NCBI GenBank assembly: GCA_029532625.1
Contig: JARFXM010000003.1
Location: 1,612,001-1,676,000, forward strand
Reading direction: 5' to 3'
Length of the DNA: 64,000 bases
Source of the DNA: Lomentospora prolificans
Taxonomy: Eukaryota > Ascomycota > Sordariomycetes > Microascales > Microascaceae
Position 1 is the stretch's first letter; each line of letters opens with the position of its first letter. The notes beneath the pieces were generated by a model that was not told the DNA's origin, made no database searches, and saw only the letters and a program-made list of their open reading frames with translations. The position numbers and the translations under genes were made by a program. Positions 45,701-56,475 of the stretch are shown piece by piece.

Positions 45701-47831
45701 ATGGTAAGTCGATTCACCACCACTTGTACGCTCTATGAGATACTAACTCGGTGGTTGCTTTTTGAAGGGAGTAACCGGAGCGGGGAAAACGACTCTCCTC
45801 GATGTCCTCGCAGACCGCGTAACGATGGGTGTAGTCACGGGCGATATTCTCGTCAACGGCCTTCCTCGCACTCAATCTTTCCAGAGAAAGACAGGATACG
45901 TTCAACAACAGGATATCCACCTGGAGACTAGTACCGTTCGAGAAGCTCTTATTTTTAGCGCAACTCTTCGTCAGCCAGCGACGGTGTCCAAAGCGGAAAA
46001 GCATGAGTGGGTAGACGAGGTCATTCATCTCCTCGAGATGGAAACGTACGCAGATGCCATTGTTGGAGTTCCTGGTACAGGTAAGTTAATATCCCATATC
46101 CATCGGTATACATAGCCTAACCATTTTAAGCCCGCAGGTTTGAATGTGGAACAAAGGAAACGTCTCACAATCGGGGTCGAACTTGCAGCTAAACCTGACT
46201 TGCTTCTCTTCCTCGACGAACCCACGTCGGGCCTCGACAGCCAGACAGCCTGGTCCATCGCTACCCTCATCCGAAAGCTCTCTCTCAATGGCCAAGCTAT
46301 ACTCTGCACAATTCACCAGCCTTCTGCCGTCCTATTCCAACAATTTGATCGCCTCTTACTCCTCGCTAAGGGCGGAAAGACTGTTTACTTTGGTGACATT
46401 GGCGAGAATCCGAGCACACTGACTGGATACTTTGAACGTCATGGGGCTGCCCCATGTGGTGCTGATGAGAACCCGGCCGAATGGATGCTCAAGGTCATCG
46501 GGGCAGCTCCAGGTGCAAAATCAGAGCGAGACTGGGTCCAAACTTGGCGAGAGAGCACCAAATATGCCGCGGTGCAGCACCACCTTGGGGAGTTGGAAGC
46601 GCGTTCAACAAACCCGGCAAACGACAAGGTTAGTAATGGAAATAGGAACGGCACAGAGTCATCAACTTATGCTGCGTCTTTTCACACTCAACTTGCGGTA
46701 TGCACGAAGCGGGCCTTTCAGCAATACTGGAGGACACCTTCTTACATCTACTCCAAGATGATTCTCTCTGGTGGCACAGTAAGTCATGCTGGTCAATGCA
46801 GCAAAACTACACATAGTTAACTACTAACGCATATTACTCTAGAGTCTTATCATCGGCCTCTCCTTCTATCAGGCTCCTCTTTCGATACAGGGCCTACAAT
46901 CGCAAATGTTCGCAACCTTCATGCTCCTCGTCGTGTTCGCCTTCCTCGTCTACCAAACCATGCCCAATTTCATTCTCCAGCGAGAGCAATACGAAGCACG
47001 CGAACGCGCCTCCCGGACCTACTCCTGGCGCGTTTTCATGCTCGTCAACATCATCGTCGAACTTCCCTGGAATACTTTGGTCGCCCTTATCATCTTCTTC
47101 CCCTTCTATTACCTCGTCGGGATGGACAATAATGCCACGCCCATAGACGCGGAGACGTCCAGAGGAGGGCTCATGTTCCTCCTCTTTTGGGCTTTTATGC
47201 TTTTCGAGTCCACTTTTGCCGACATGGTGGTTGCGGGCGCCCCGACGGCAGAGGTTGGTGCCACCATCGCGTTGTTGCTATTTGCTTTTTGTTTGATATT
47301 CTGCGGGTGAGTAAACTCGAAAAATTTCTCTTTCCGAGTCGTCATTCTAGGCGTGCGAAGCTAACATGACTATGGCTCAGGGTGATGGTCCCAGTTGGCG
47401 GGCTCCCGGGCTTCTGGGAATTCATGTACCGCGTCTCACCCCTAACCTATCTCGTCGGAGCCATGCTGTCTACAGGAGTGGCCCGAAACGCTGTCTCGTG
47501 CTCACAGTTCGAGATCCTTCGCTTCCAGCCACCGCAGTCAGCCAACGTCAGCTGCGGGGAATACATGGCCCCCTACCAACAAATGGCCGGAGGCACAATT
47601 CTCAATCCCAGTAGTACAGATGCATGCGAGTTCTGTCCTCTCGCCGAGACGGATTCATTCTTGGCGTCGGTCAATATCTTTTATAGCGAAAGATGGAGGA
47701 ACTATGGGATCATGTGGGCCTACATCCTCTTCAACGTCTTTGCTGCTTTGGCTTTGTATTGGTTAGCTAGGGTTCCAAAGAAGTCGATGAAGGAAGCCTT
47801 GGCAAAGGCCAAGCTTCATATCGGCATTTAG
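42798..47831 (+). CDS. Full-size PDR-type (ABCG) ABC transporter
   Basis: Ten exons, all in phase, give 1,488 residues: 42798-43407, 43474-43925, 43989-44332, 44394-44637, 44698-45284, 45343-45703, 45768-46080, 46138-46778, 46843-47306 and 47381-47831. The order is the reverse NBD-TMD-NBD-TMD of pleiotropic drug resistance pumps. NBD1 has Walker [10 protein letters not shown] (172-180), signature [13 protein letters not shown] and the degenerate Walker [14 protein letters not shown]2 has GVTGAGKTT (867-875), the degenerate signature [12 protein letters not shown] (972 on) and [13 protein letters not shown]. Each is followed by six hydrophobic segments, with the usual cysteine-bearing extracellular loops (RQFPCIQ, ERTCAT, DACEFC). 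Such pumps export toxic compounds or metabolites across the plasma membrane. It is transcribed away from the Zn2Cys6 regulator and precedes a P450, so export of that enzyme's substrate or product is plausible. Confidence 0.95.
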
Positions 47832-49050
47832 CGGAAAAGGCACGAGGATCGTCTCGGGTGGCCGTTACGGGGAGACATGCTACAAAATGTTCCACGGGGG
47901 AAGGGGAGGGTGTCCTATAGAATCCATCCATCGGTTATTAGGGTTGGAACTCAAATGAAAATCGCAGTCCTTTTCCCCAGGGCCCAATTTAAAACATTCA
48001 ATGTCTCTTGATCCTCGAGAAGGCATCATGAGCGGATCGTAGCCTAACATGGCGTCCGGGGAGTTCGTATCATCCCGAGATGGAAGTCAAAAGCGTTGGT
48101 GGCGGCCTGTTGTTTGGCATAATAATACCGCTTCTTTGCCGACTCGAGCATTCCAGCTGGGTCTGCCCCGGGTTGCCGCACAGCATCACTCGTCTCAAGA
48201 CAAAATCCCGTTTTGGAGCGTCAGGTTTGTGGACAGGGTACCGGCACAGCCATGGAACCCTCTTAGTTACCATTTAACAGTTGTCCATGTTCCGAACTGA
48301 CCGCCGTTGCCTCATCTGGTGGTATGCTGCGCCGAATAGTCATCCATTGATTGTTGGTCACCTTCAAACCTGAATGGTTGTTTTGGGTGCCAAGGTAGAA
48401 GACACAGCTCCGGCGTTTAAACAAAGGAGAAAAGGGAAAAGGAGACCGACCTTTGTAACCCTTGCTTCGTGGACTTTCTGTTTACAGGCAAGAATGGTCA
48501 GCAGAAGCAGCTCGCCCTGGCCACAGGCTGGGGTCGATTCCGCACGCCCTTGCGTCCGACTCTCATTTTAACCACAGCAACAGCAAACATCATCACTCAG
48601 AGTCTATAAGGCCGCGTGTCTTGCTCCTTTTACGATAAGCCATGATTGAATCGTCACTCACGAGACGCAGAAAGAAATCATCAGGGCCTCCACGAGGTAC
48701 GATGCAGACATTCTCGTGCCGGAAGGAATGTGATATTGGGATCCTTGACGGTTTCCTGCGGTGGCTTTGGCCCATGCTTAGTTTGAGAAATAATAATGGA
48801 TTCCGTACGACGGTTGGCAGCAGCATCAATAATTCCTAAACCAGGACAAATGGTGCGCCATGGCTTCGATACGGGGATCTCTGACTTGAAGCGGCCACTA
48901 GGATTAAGCACACTTTCCAAGCATAATGGCCTTTATAAACACTGTCCCCTCTGGCTCGTTGATGCAGTCCGCTTCCCATATGCCTTACTTTCTGTCCTTT
49001 CCGTAAGACAGCCCCGTTTGAAGCTCCTTGGGGAGACAAAAGCCGACAAG
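47832..49050. other. Intergenic and promoter of the P450 gene
   Basis: No gene is supported. The stretch has mixed short ORFs, one palindromic-looking GC-rich area near 48160-48240, and a TATA box near its right end. Confidence 0.5.
48934..48939 (+). promoter_or_regulatory. TATA box of the P450 gene
   Basis: TATAAA lies 112 bp upstream of the ATG at 49051, followed by a C/T-rich tract (ACACTGTCCCCTCTGGC). Confidence 0.5.
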
Positions 49051-50996
49051 ATGGGTTTGATAGCTATCGATCCATTAATCACAACTTTCCAAGCGATCGT
49101 GGAGAACTGGGCTATTGTTGGTGGAGCAGTCTCCTTCGGGTTCGTTGCTGTGCACGCTGTTCTAACGTTACGTACCTGGAGTCGCTTGCGCCATATCAAA
49201 GGGCCCCGTATTGCCGGGTTCACGAACCTATGGATGGTCAAGACCATCATGGGTGGTAACGCCCATCTGGACTTCCAGAAGCTCGCCGACGAATTTGGTA
49301 CGTGTCTCTGATGCTTGGTGATGTTTAACTCATGCAGCACGCAAGTGTAACACGCAAGATCTTCCAATTCCCGTCAAGGTCGTGATCAGTCATATAGAGA
49401 CTTTGGCTTTTCGGTCTCCATCTCTCAGGCTGCGCTAATTAACAATGCCACATTCATAGGCCCGCTTGTCCGCATCGGCCCCAACGAGTTACTCACCGGT
49501 GACCCCGAATTGCTTCGACGCATCAATGGCGCTAGGTCCAAGTATGTACGATCGACTTGGTACATGTCCATGAAATTCGATCCCGATCAAGACAACGTTC
49601 TGTCCCAATTGGACGACGATCTCCATAATGTGTTGAGGACCAAGATGAATCCAGGTGTAAGTGAGAACGGGTCCGGATATCTGTTTCTCGTTTAAACCAC
49701 TTTGCTTATACACCTTTTCCCCCAAGTACTCCGGCAAAGAAGTGGATGCTCTCGAGCACAAAGTCGATCGGAATGTTAAGGCATTCATCAGCCTGATAAA
49801 TGATAGGTATTTGTCGACGCCGGGAGATATACGGCCCTTCGACTTTGGAAGCAAAGCACAGTTCTTCACCCTCGATGTCATTTCGGATATTTCCTATAGC
49901 GAGGCATTTGGGTGTCTTTCCTCGGACTCCGATACATATGGCTATGTTGCCGCTATAGAGGAAAACCTACCAGCGGTTATGCTCATTTCAACAATCCCCA
50001 GTCTAAGCTGGATTATGGAATCAAGACTCGTAAAGAAGTTGCTGCCATCCGATAAAGACCAACTTGGATTCGGTCGAGTGACTGGGTAAGTCTCGTCGAA
50101 CTGGGACGGTCGGACATTTTCCTGACGCTGCTGTCAGGATTTGTAAAAGAAAGGCCGCAGAGAGGTTCGGGCCGGATCGTATAGAGCAGCGTGATATGCT
50201 TGGATCTTTTGTCCGGCATGGCCTGACTCAACGTGAAGCTCAGTCAGAGACGTTACTCCAAATGTGAGACATCTTCGTGAGCGATATTTAACACCTATTA
50301 CGCCCTCAATCATACTAATAACCGCCCTGTCCAGTCTTGCCGGCTCAGAAACAAGCGCCACGGCCATACGATGCACCCTTCTCTATATCATCACCTGCCC
50401 AGCAGTTTACACCAAACTCGTCACCGAAATCCTCGAGGCCTCCAAAACTCTCCCTTCGCCGATCCCGAACGCCGCCTCCAAGGACCTTCCTTACCTCCAA
50501 GCTGTAATTAAAGAAGGGCTTCGAATCTTCCCTCCAGTTGCTAGTGTGTTTACCAAAACCACGCCACCGGAAGGCGACACTTGGAATGGAGTCCACATCC
50601 CTGGCGGCACGGGTATCAGTTACAACGCGTTTGGGTTAGCGAGGAATAAGAAAGTTTGGGGAGAGGATGCAGCTCTTTTCAGGCCTGAGCGATGGCTCGA
50701 AGGGACAGCAGAGGAGATCCGTGCCAGAGAATCTGTTCTCGACATGGTGTTTGGTTACGGAAAGTACAAGTGTCTTGGCCAGAGCATCGCCTACATGGAG
50801 TTGAACAAAATCTTTTTTGAGGTATGTGGGATGTCCAGTTGTAAGTCATTATGAGGGGGAAGCCTTGCTAATGTGGTGTCAGCTTCTTCGCAACTTCGAC
50901 ATCCACGTCGTAAACCCGACGGATGTTTGGAAGGTCGTATATCGGGGTGTCTTTATGCAGCACAATTTTTGGGTCGTGGCCACGAAGAGAGAGTAG
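49051..50996 (+). CDS. Cytochrome P450 monooxygenase (pisatin-demethylase-like)
   Basis: Six exons, 49051-49297, 49460-49656, 49727-50085, 50138-50263, 50335-50821 and 50883-50996, give 509 residues in phase. A hydrophobic N-terminal anchor (about 18-40, WAIVGGAVSFGFVAVHAVL) would place it in the ER membrane. The usual landmarks are all there: the proline-rich KGPRIAG, the I-helix LAGSETSAT, the ExxR pair in VIKEGLRIFPP, the PERW motif in FRPERWLEG and the heme loop FGYGKYKCLGQ with Cys456. The stretch RIGPNELLTGDPELLRRI, YSGKEVDALEHKVD and FGSKAQFFTLDVISDISY is close to the pisatin-demethylase/benzoate-hydroxylase-like P450s that act on aromatic compounds. The substrate is unknown. It lies between the PDR pump and a tail-to-tail PLP enzyme, which suggests detoxification or tailoring. 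The gene is intact. Confidence 0.92.
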
Positions 50997-51153
50997 ACAT
51001 GTTCCTTGTTCATGAACAGTTAGGGATACCAGGAACTCGCTTCATGATCTTGTTCCCATATTTTGGTTAAGCCACAATGTTGATGCTTCACATTCGAGAA
51101 GACTGGCTATATATATGAATATCATATATGTATCTTCGTTTTGACGAAGATCA

Positions 51154-52425
51154 TTACTCATCCAACGCAGCGAGGACTCGCTTCAGACCCTCACGAAGGT
51201 AATCTTCCTTCACGGAGAATACAATCCTAAACCAGCCCGGCTCCTCCGAACCAAATGCCTTTCCGGACGCAAGGAAGACTTTATTCCGAAGCAAAGCATC
51301 CATAACAACGTTGTCAATATCGTCGACCTCTCTATCCGGGTGTTTAGTGCGGTAAACAGCCCCAAGGTTCACCCAGAGGAAGAAGGCTGCATTTACACCT
51401 TTAGCATACGGAACACCGTTTTCCTCCGCCCAATCCCGGGCAACCGCGTAGTTCGCGGCTAGCTTCTTCCTGTTGGACGCAATGTAGGAATCAACCCAAG
51501 CGTCGTCATTGAGAATATTTGCTGTGGCGATCTCGGAGAGTGAAGAGGTTGAGGTGTAAAGAGACACGCAGACGAGCGCGCTGTGGAGTTCTTCGTTATG
51601 TTGCGAGATGATCGTGCCCATGCGGAGACCGTTGGCGCCAAAATCCTTGGACATGCCCCAAATGGCATGGAGGCGCGAGGGGTCCATAATTCCATCGAGA
51701 GGGATCGAGAGAGCCGATTCAAACGGGACGGCAGGTGGGGCGTCAGACCAGACCGATAAGGCATAGATTTCGTCACTGATGAGATGGATTGAATATTTTT
51801 CGCACAGCTTCATGAGGTCGATTATAACCTCACGCGGGTAGCAGCGGCCTAGCGGATTATGGGGATGGCATAAAATAAGGCCCGCGATCTTTACCCCCTT
51901 GGCGTGAGACTCGAGCAGGACATCCTCATACCGTTGCACAGCCTCCGGGCTGAGGGGATCGACACCCTTAAAAGCGACAGGAACAAGCTTGGCCCCAGTC
52001 CGAAGCGTGATATCGTCCTTGAATGTCCCATAGTATGGCTGTCCAAGCAAGAACCCCTCGCCGGGGTTCGCAATAGCCCAGGCCAAGTGTTCGACAGCAG
52101 AGCTGCAGCCGTTGGTCATCGTAATGTGCTTTGACTGAATGGGTTCAGCAGGTTTGAGATGTTTGGTCAAGAAGCGTGTTACGGCGGCCCTCAGGCGCTT
52201 CGAACCACCCGTTCCGTCACCATATGTGAGTGCCTGGCTTGTTGCATTCAGGTTCCCGTGAATGTGGGCCAAGAGATCATCGTGCATGAGCAGATTCTCC
52301 GCCACGCCGAGACTGATGTAGCCCAAAGGATTGCTAGTTGGCTCCCACAGGTCCTGGATGATCTTCCAAATCAGAGCAGTGCCAGTTCGCCTAGCGTTTT
52401 TCTCGGCCCGCGCGGAGAGAGTCAT
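51154..52425 (-). CDS. PLP-dependent aminotransferase class I/II, ACC-synthase/GliI-like
   Basis: An intron-less gene of 423 residues. Fold-type I features in order are LGVAENLLMHDDL (about 39-51), YGDGTGGSKRLRAAVTRFL, the cofactor-binding TNGCSSAVEHLAW, GQPYYGTF, HPHNPLGRCYP (about 187-197), ISDEIYAL and SKDFGANGLRMG with the Schiff-base lysine Lys260. The C-terminal domain has GVNAAFFLWVNL and GSEEPGWFRIVFSV. This is the 1-aminocyclopropane-1-carboxylate-synthase-like branch. It also includes the carbon-sulphur lyases GliI and SirI of epidithiodiketopiperazine clusters, besides plain transaminases, so the reaction cannot be chosen from sequence alone. The stop lies 157 bp from the P450 stop (tail-to-tail). 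The start at 52425 fits the family's usual N-terminus. The gene is intact. Confidence 0.93.
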   Translation of the reverse strand: MTLSARAEKNARRTGTALIWKIIQDLWEPTSNPLGYISLGVAENLLMHDDLLAHIHGNLNATSQALTYGDGTGGSKRLRAAVTRFLTKHLKPAEPIQSKHITMTNGCSSAVEHLAWAIANPGEGFLLGQPYYGTFKDDITLRTGAKLVPVAFKGVDPLSPEAVQRYEDVLLESHAKGVKIAGLILCHPHNPLGRCYPREVIIDLMKLCEKYSIHLISDEIYALSVWSDAPPAVPFESALSIPLDGIMDPSRLHAIWGMSKDFGANGLRMGTIISQHNEELHSALVCVSLYTSTSSLSEIATANILNDDAWVDSYIASNRKKLAANYAVARDWAEENGVPYAKGVNAAFFLWVNLGAVYRTKHPDREVDDIDNVVMDALLRNKVFLASGKAFGSEEPGWFRIVFSVKEDYLREGLKRVLAALDE

Positions 52426-53675
52426 TTTGTGATATAGTGGAATAAGGATATTTTCGTTCGAGATAGTATCATTGATGTGTCACAGGCGGCCTAAGTACAC
52501 CGAAGGCGGTGTGCACTGGCAGAAAATGGCTAAAGTTGAGTGCAGGGCCAATCGGGGGAGGAGTCCAGAGCCGATGCCATGTTCGACTTTCCGAGGCGGA
52601 CCCTAGTGGCGACGGCTACTGCCGTCTTCCCATAGTAACCAAGCAGGAAGTACTCATTATAGTTGTCCTTGCAGTCGAAGCACTTGCGCATACTCTCAAG
52701 CAGGGCGCTAATGTGGACCCCCTCGCCATCACCATCTTCGCTTATCAGAAGGTCAATCTATGCTTCTGATTCCAAGCCAGTTGAACGGCAAGCTGGAGTA
52801 GACTATAAGCAGGATTGAGCCAACCTATAGTTCTTCTTTGGATTATCCACAGATATCAATGCAGATGTCTTATCCGGATTGTCAAGTGGATGAGTAACAC
52901 AGAGCTACAAGAGCATGGGTTATCAGTATCTATTAAGTCTTTTGGCATCATAGGCTATGATCCAGCTATACTAGTTAGTATAGTCGACATAGGGAAGGGG
53001 GTAGTCATGCTAGTCTAGGTAGTATATATTTGTCACTAATAGAAGAAGGGTCATCCGCCGTCACAGGGTCCACTACCTAGCTGCTAGCAAGATTAATAGC
53101 AGTTGATAGTAGTGACTCCTTGGAGAAGGAGAAAAGGATTGAATTACAGGCTCAGGTCGAAAGGCCGAACTAATACAAAGGCTATCCTAAATGAGTAAAA
53201 AGCATGCTCTCTCAGTATCAAAGACAGTGGGTTTATCAAACACTTAATACACACTTACCCTTAACTACTTTAAACAATATCCCTCAACCTAAGTCAGAAC
53301 TGCTTGCTCGATGTTGGCAACAAATTTCCGGCTCAGCCAATCGACTGGTCAGTTGTTCCTTCGGTCTAATGAAACTTAGATATGGTAGTCATTATTCTAA
53401 ATATATCAGAGCAGGATGCCAAGTTCTATTATTAAGACAACGTTCTTTTCTTACATATTATCTTTTCCTACTACTATACCATGATTGATAGGTTGATTCA
53501 CTATAGTTAGCCTTCTATGTCTGTCCCTAGTAGCGACATATACGAACGCACGCCTGACCCAACTCCATTAGATTGTTATAAAGGGAGTAAGTGAATTTTA
53601 ATACGCACTCTTGAGCCAGTGCATCGTCTAGGAGACTGATAGCACCGCCTGGACCTTGAAGTGATTTAGGTTAAA

Positions 53676-54226
53676 ATGAATTATCGAAAAACAAGGCATG
53701 TTGTAAACGACGCACCTGACTGCAGATCGCATAATCAACTAGCCCATTCTACTATCTCCTCATATGGCATCTCAATAGTCGAAGAGTGCTACAGCAAGAA
53801 GGAAGCGCCCTTCCACGTCTGTCTGCACAGCCTGCGCAAGTCCTGGTGGTGTAAAATCGAGACGGTAGTCCCTATTAGCGACGCTCTGTCCACACTCTCC
53901 GCGTTTGGTAGTAAAGCTTCAGAGTAGCGAGCTGCTCGGACTGCTGAGGTCGTTTCGTTTGCACGCGAATGCCTAAAGCAGGGGGCGAACACGCGCCAGG
54001 TCAGCCTCAAAGCGGAGTGTAACTTCAACTAGACCATTATTTGGGCCAAGTGTTTGGGTGGGTTAGTGGAGGAGGAGGAGGTAGTGGATGCCAAAAGTAC
54101 GGCGGATATAGCGCCTTTACCGACAGGGGCGGGCGCTTACCCGAGATCTAATGGCATGCGGGCGCCGAAGGAGACAGGTGAGAAGAACCCGAATAGCGGT
54201 CTTCGATCATTTACCAGATCAGCTGG
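53676..54226 (+). pseudogene. Amber-interrupted reading frame, unknown family
   Basis: One frame stays open for about 180 codons apart from two TAG codons (53925-53927 and 54030-54032), and its final stop is also TAG (54226). It contains a helical basic/acidic stretch (VVSFARECLKQGANTRQVSL) and an acidic EEEEVVD stretch. All stops are TAG, which a single C-to-T change makes from CAG (Gln). That is the direction expected from repeat-induced point mutation. I do not recognise the original protein. Confidence 0.3.
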
Positions 54227-56381
54227 TTAGCTATCATTGGCTGCGATCTGCTCACCACCGTTTGCCTCCTCTTACGGGTCGGCTGGGTTGTAGCAAAGCC
54301 ACACAGAATGTATGAATCGCCACTGGATAAGAAGGCGCAGAATAGATATCCTAGTGCACAGCTATATGGAGAGATAACAATAGGGGTGTTCTTTTTCACA
54401 TTCTTAGCCCATGTTGGCGAGGAATAGAGTTTAGATAATTCATCTAGCCCAATCTAGCTGGCTACCCTATTCTATTCACTCTAAGTTCGCCCTTATCCTC
54501 TTCTTTCACATGAATTATAGCGACCGCTCCGAGTCAGAGAAGGTAGAGTGAGAATGCGGTCTAGCTATCTGAACTTCTCGGGTTGTCACTACTATTGAAC
54601 ATTGAACGCAACACCTGGAACATTCTTTAAGGCAGCTCTCCCCCCACCAACCCCCCCCGCAAAATCACGCTCGAATCGCGCCAAAGATGTTACTAGATAG
54701 AAGACTCTCGCTACAATCTTTGGTTATTCTCGAAATATTCCCTAGACCTCATATATGATGTACCACCGATTCTTGCCTGTGTATTATATACTGCATACAC
54801 AATGCTCTCACTCTGTCGGCACGTGAGAGATTGGCTTGTGCATTAGTAGAGATATTACTTATTTCTCCGAGTCCTAATGCAATGTAGCCTCGATCTTCTC
54901 AAAATTATACTCAGAGCTACACTGCATTTTAGCTGCTGATCACTATGCCAAATAGTCCATTCCATAGCCCTGATATCGAGCCCGAGTCCTCTATGTTGAC
55001 GGCTTTCTAGGGTTCCCTCCTCAAGACAGCCAATAGAAGCATAGTCACCTCTGAGCGCGAAGCTGACAAAATTAGTTGACCTTTGCGCATGTTCCATTCA
55101 AGAAATCCACCTGCATCCATACATCCAAACCAACAGCTATGCATATCCTAACCCAAACACCTTCCTGCAAGATCTTCCAATCTATGGAGTACTCTAAAAA
55201 TACTTTAGGGGAGGTTCTTATTATTCCTGGCGAAGTTTACTGCCCATTCAGATCTATTGCTGATGGGCCCTGTGATATGATACAAGTACCCTGAGCTGAT
55301 TGCCAACCTGATTTACATTCGATTCCAACTCACTTTCCAACTGCTTACGAACTATGTGTGGCATTGCTTATAGACTCAGCCATTCAAACATAACAGGCAT
55401 AATTGATTGCAAATTGGTTCGGAATTGGTGGTTAAATTTAGTCCTCTTGGAACCAAACAGTGCATTCCACGGAAAATTTCCGCTAGCTGGCCCTGTCGAC
55501 CATGGAGATACGGTGACACTCTCAGCTCCCACTTAGTGTTCCTCCGCTAGAGAGGAGGTAATTACTGTTGACGAATTCTATCGGGGTATATCACATCGTT
55601 TCTCCACTCTATTGAGGTTAATTTTGATGCTTTCCCACCTCCCAGGTTCCCTCCTTTGTACACAATGCCCAGTTTGCCGATCCTACTATTAGTGAGCCAA
55701 ATTGCCAAGTCTTGAAAAGACGTGACGGTAGCTGATGACGTTTCGAAAGACGGCTATACCAAGGTACTCACAATGCTATTAGTACGACCAGTTGTAGATT
55801 TTTACTGGAGGAAATACCCCTGAAGGTCGATAATACAACATCAACCTCACCTCTCCACCCAAACACGATTGTGGCGCTTCATGGGCGGACCCATTTGGCA
55901 ATGGCACTCTAAAATGCTCGGCTCCCTAACAACAGTTACCCCGTATCCCGCCATCCCCCGATCATCCGCTTTTTACCAAGATTCCCGCTCCCCGCTCCCC
56001 GCAGGTGCCACGCCCGTTGCAGTCGGTTCTATCCACGGTACCTGAGCATTCGTCACTTGCGCTCCAATAACAGCTCGTTCCCAAACGGCAATCGATAATG
56101 CTGTACTCGTAAGGCACGCATCGGATCCTGCCCTCGGTAAAGTTGGAGAAGAGCTATTTACGGGGTATACTCCTACCCCAAGAGAGGAGCCGCAATTAAA
56201 CCGTTCCAGTACGCGTATTGGCCGGGCTATAGGTTACTTCCTGCTCCGGCAAAAGGCGCATGTTAATATCCTAGTTCCGGAAGAATGGTTCTTAGGGTAG
56301 CAATACGCTAAAAAGCAGTTGCGTTTGCGAGTGCCAAGCAATCCATTATCATTTTAAGTCTAGAAAGCCGTAAATAATATC

Positions 56382-56390
56382 TATATAAAG
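56382..56390 (+). promoter_or_regulatory. TATA box of the GH51 gene
   Basis: TATATAAAG lies 94 bp upstream of the ATG at 56476. It is a good match at a typical fungal distance. Confidence 0.55.
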
Positions 56391-56475
56391 GAGCCTCCCG
56401 TGGTATTACTCCAACCAAAAATACCGTCATGTCTAGACTCTCGAAGAAATAGCTAGTTGTGAGAAAGAAGATATC

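Larger units (their letters stand above)
52426..56475. other. 4-kb degenerate, gene-poor region
   Basis: AT-rich with very many TA steps and TAG/TAA triplets, especially 52800-54600. Only short ORFs remain. One frame from 53676 to 54226 is interrupted twice by TAG and ends with TAG. A C-rich patch lies at 54641-54660. Toward 56475 the promoter of the GH51 gene begins. The pattern fits an old, mutated repeat or gene relic, but no transposon family can be named. Confidence 0.5.
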
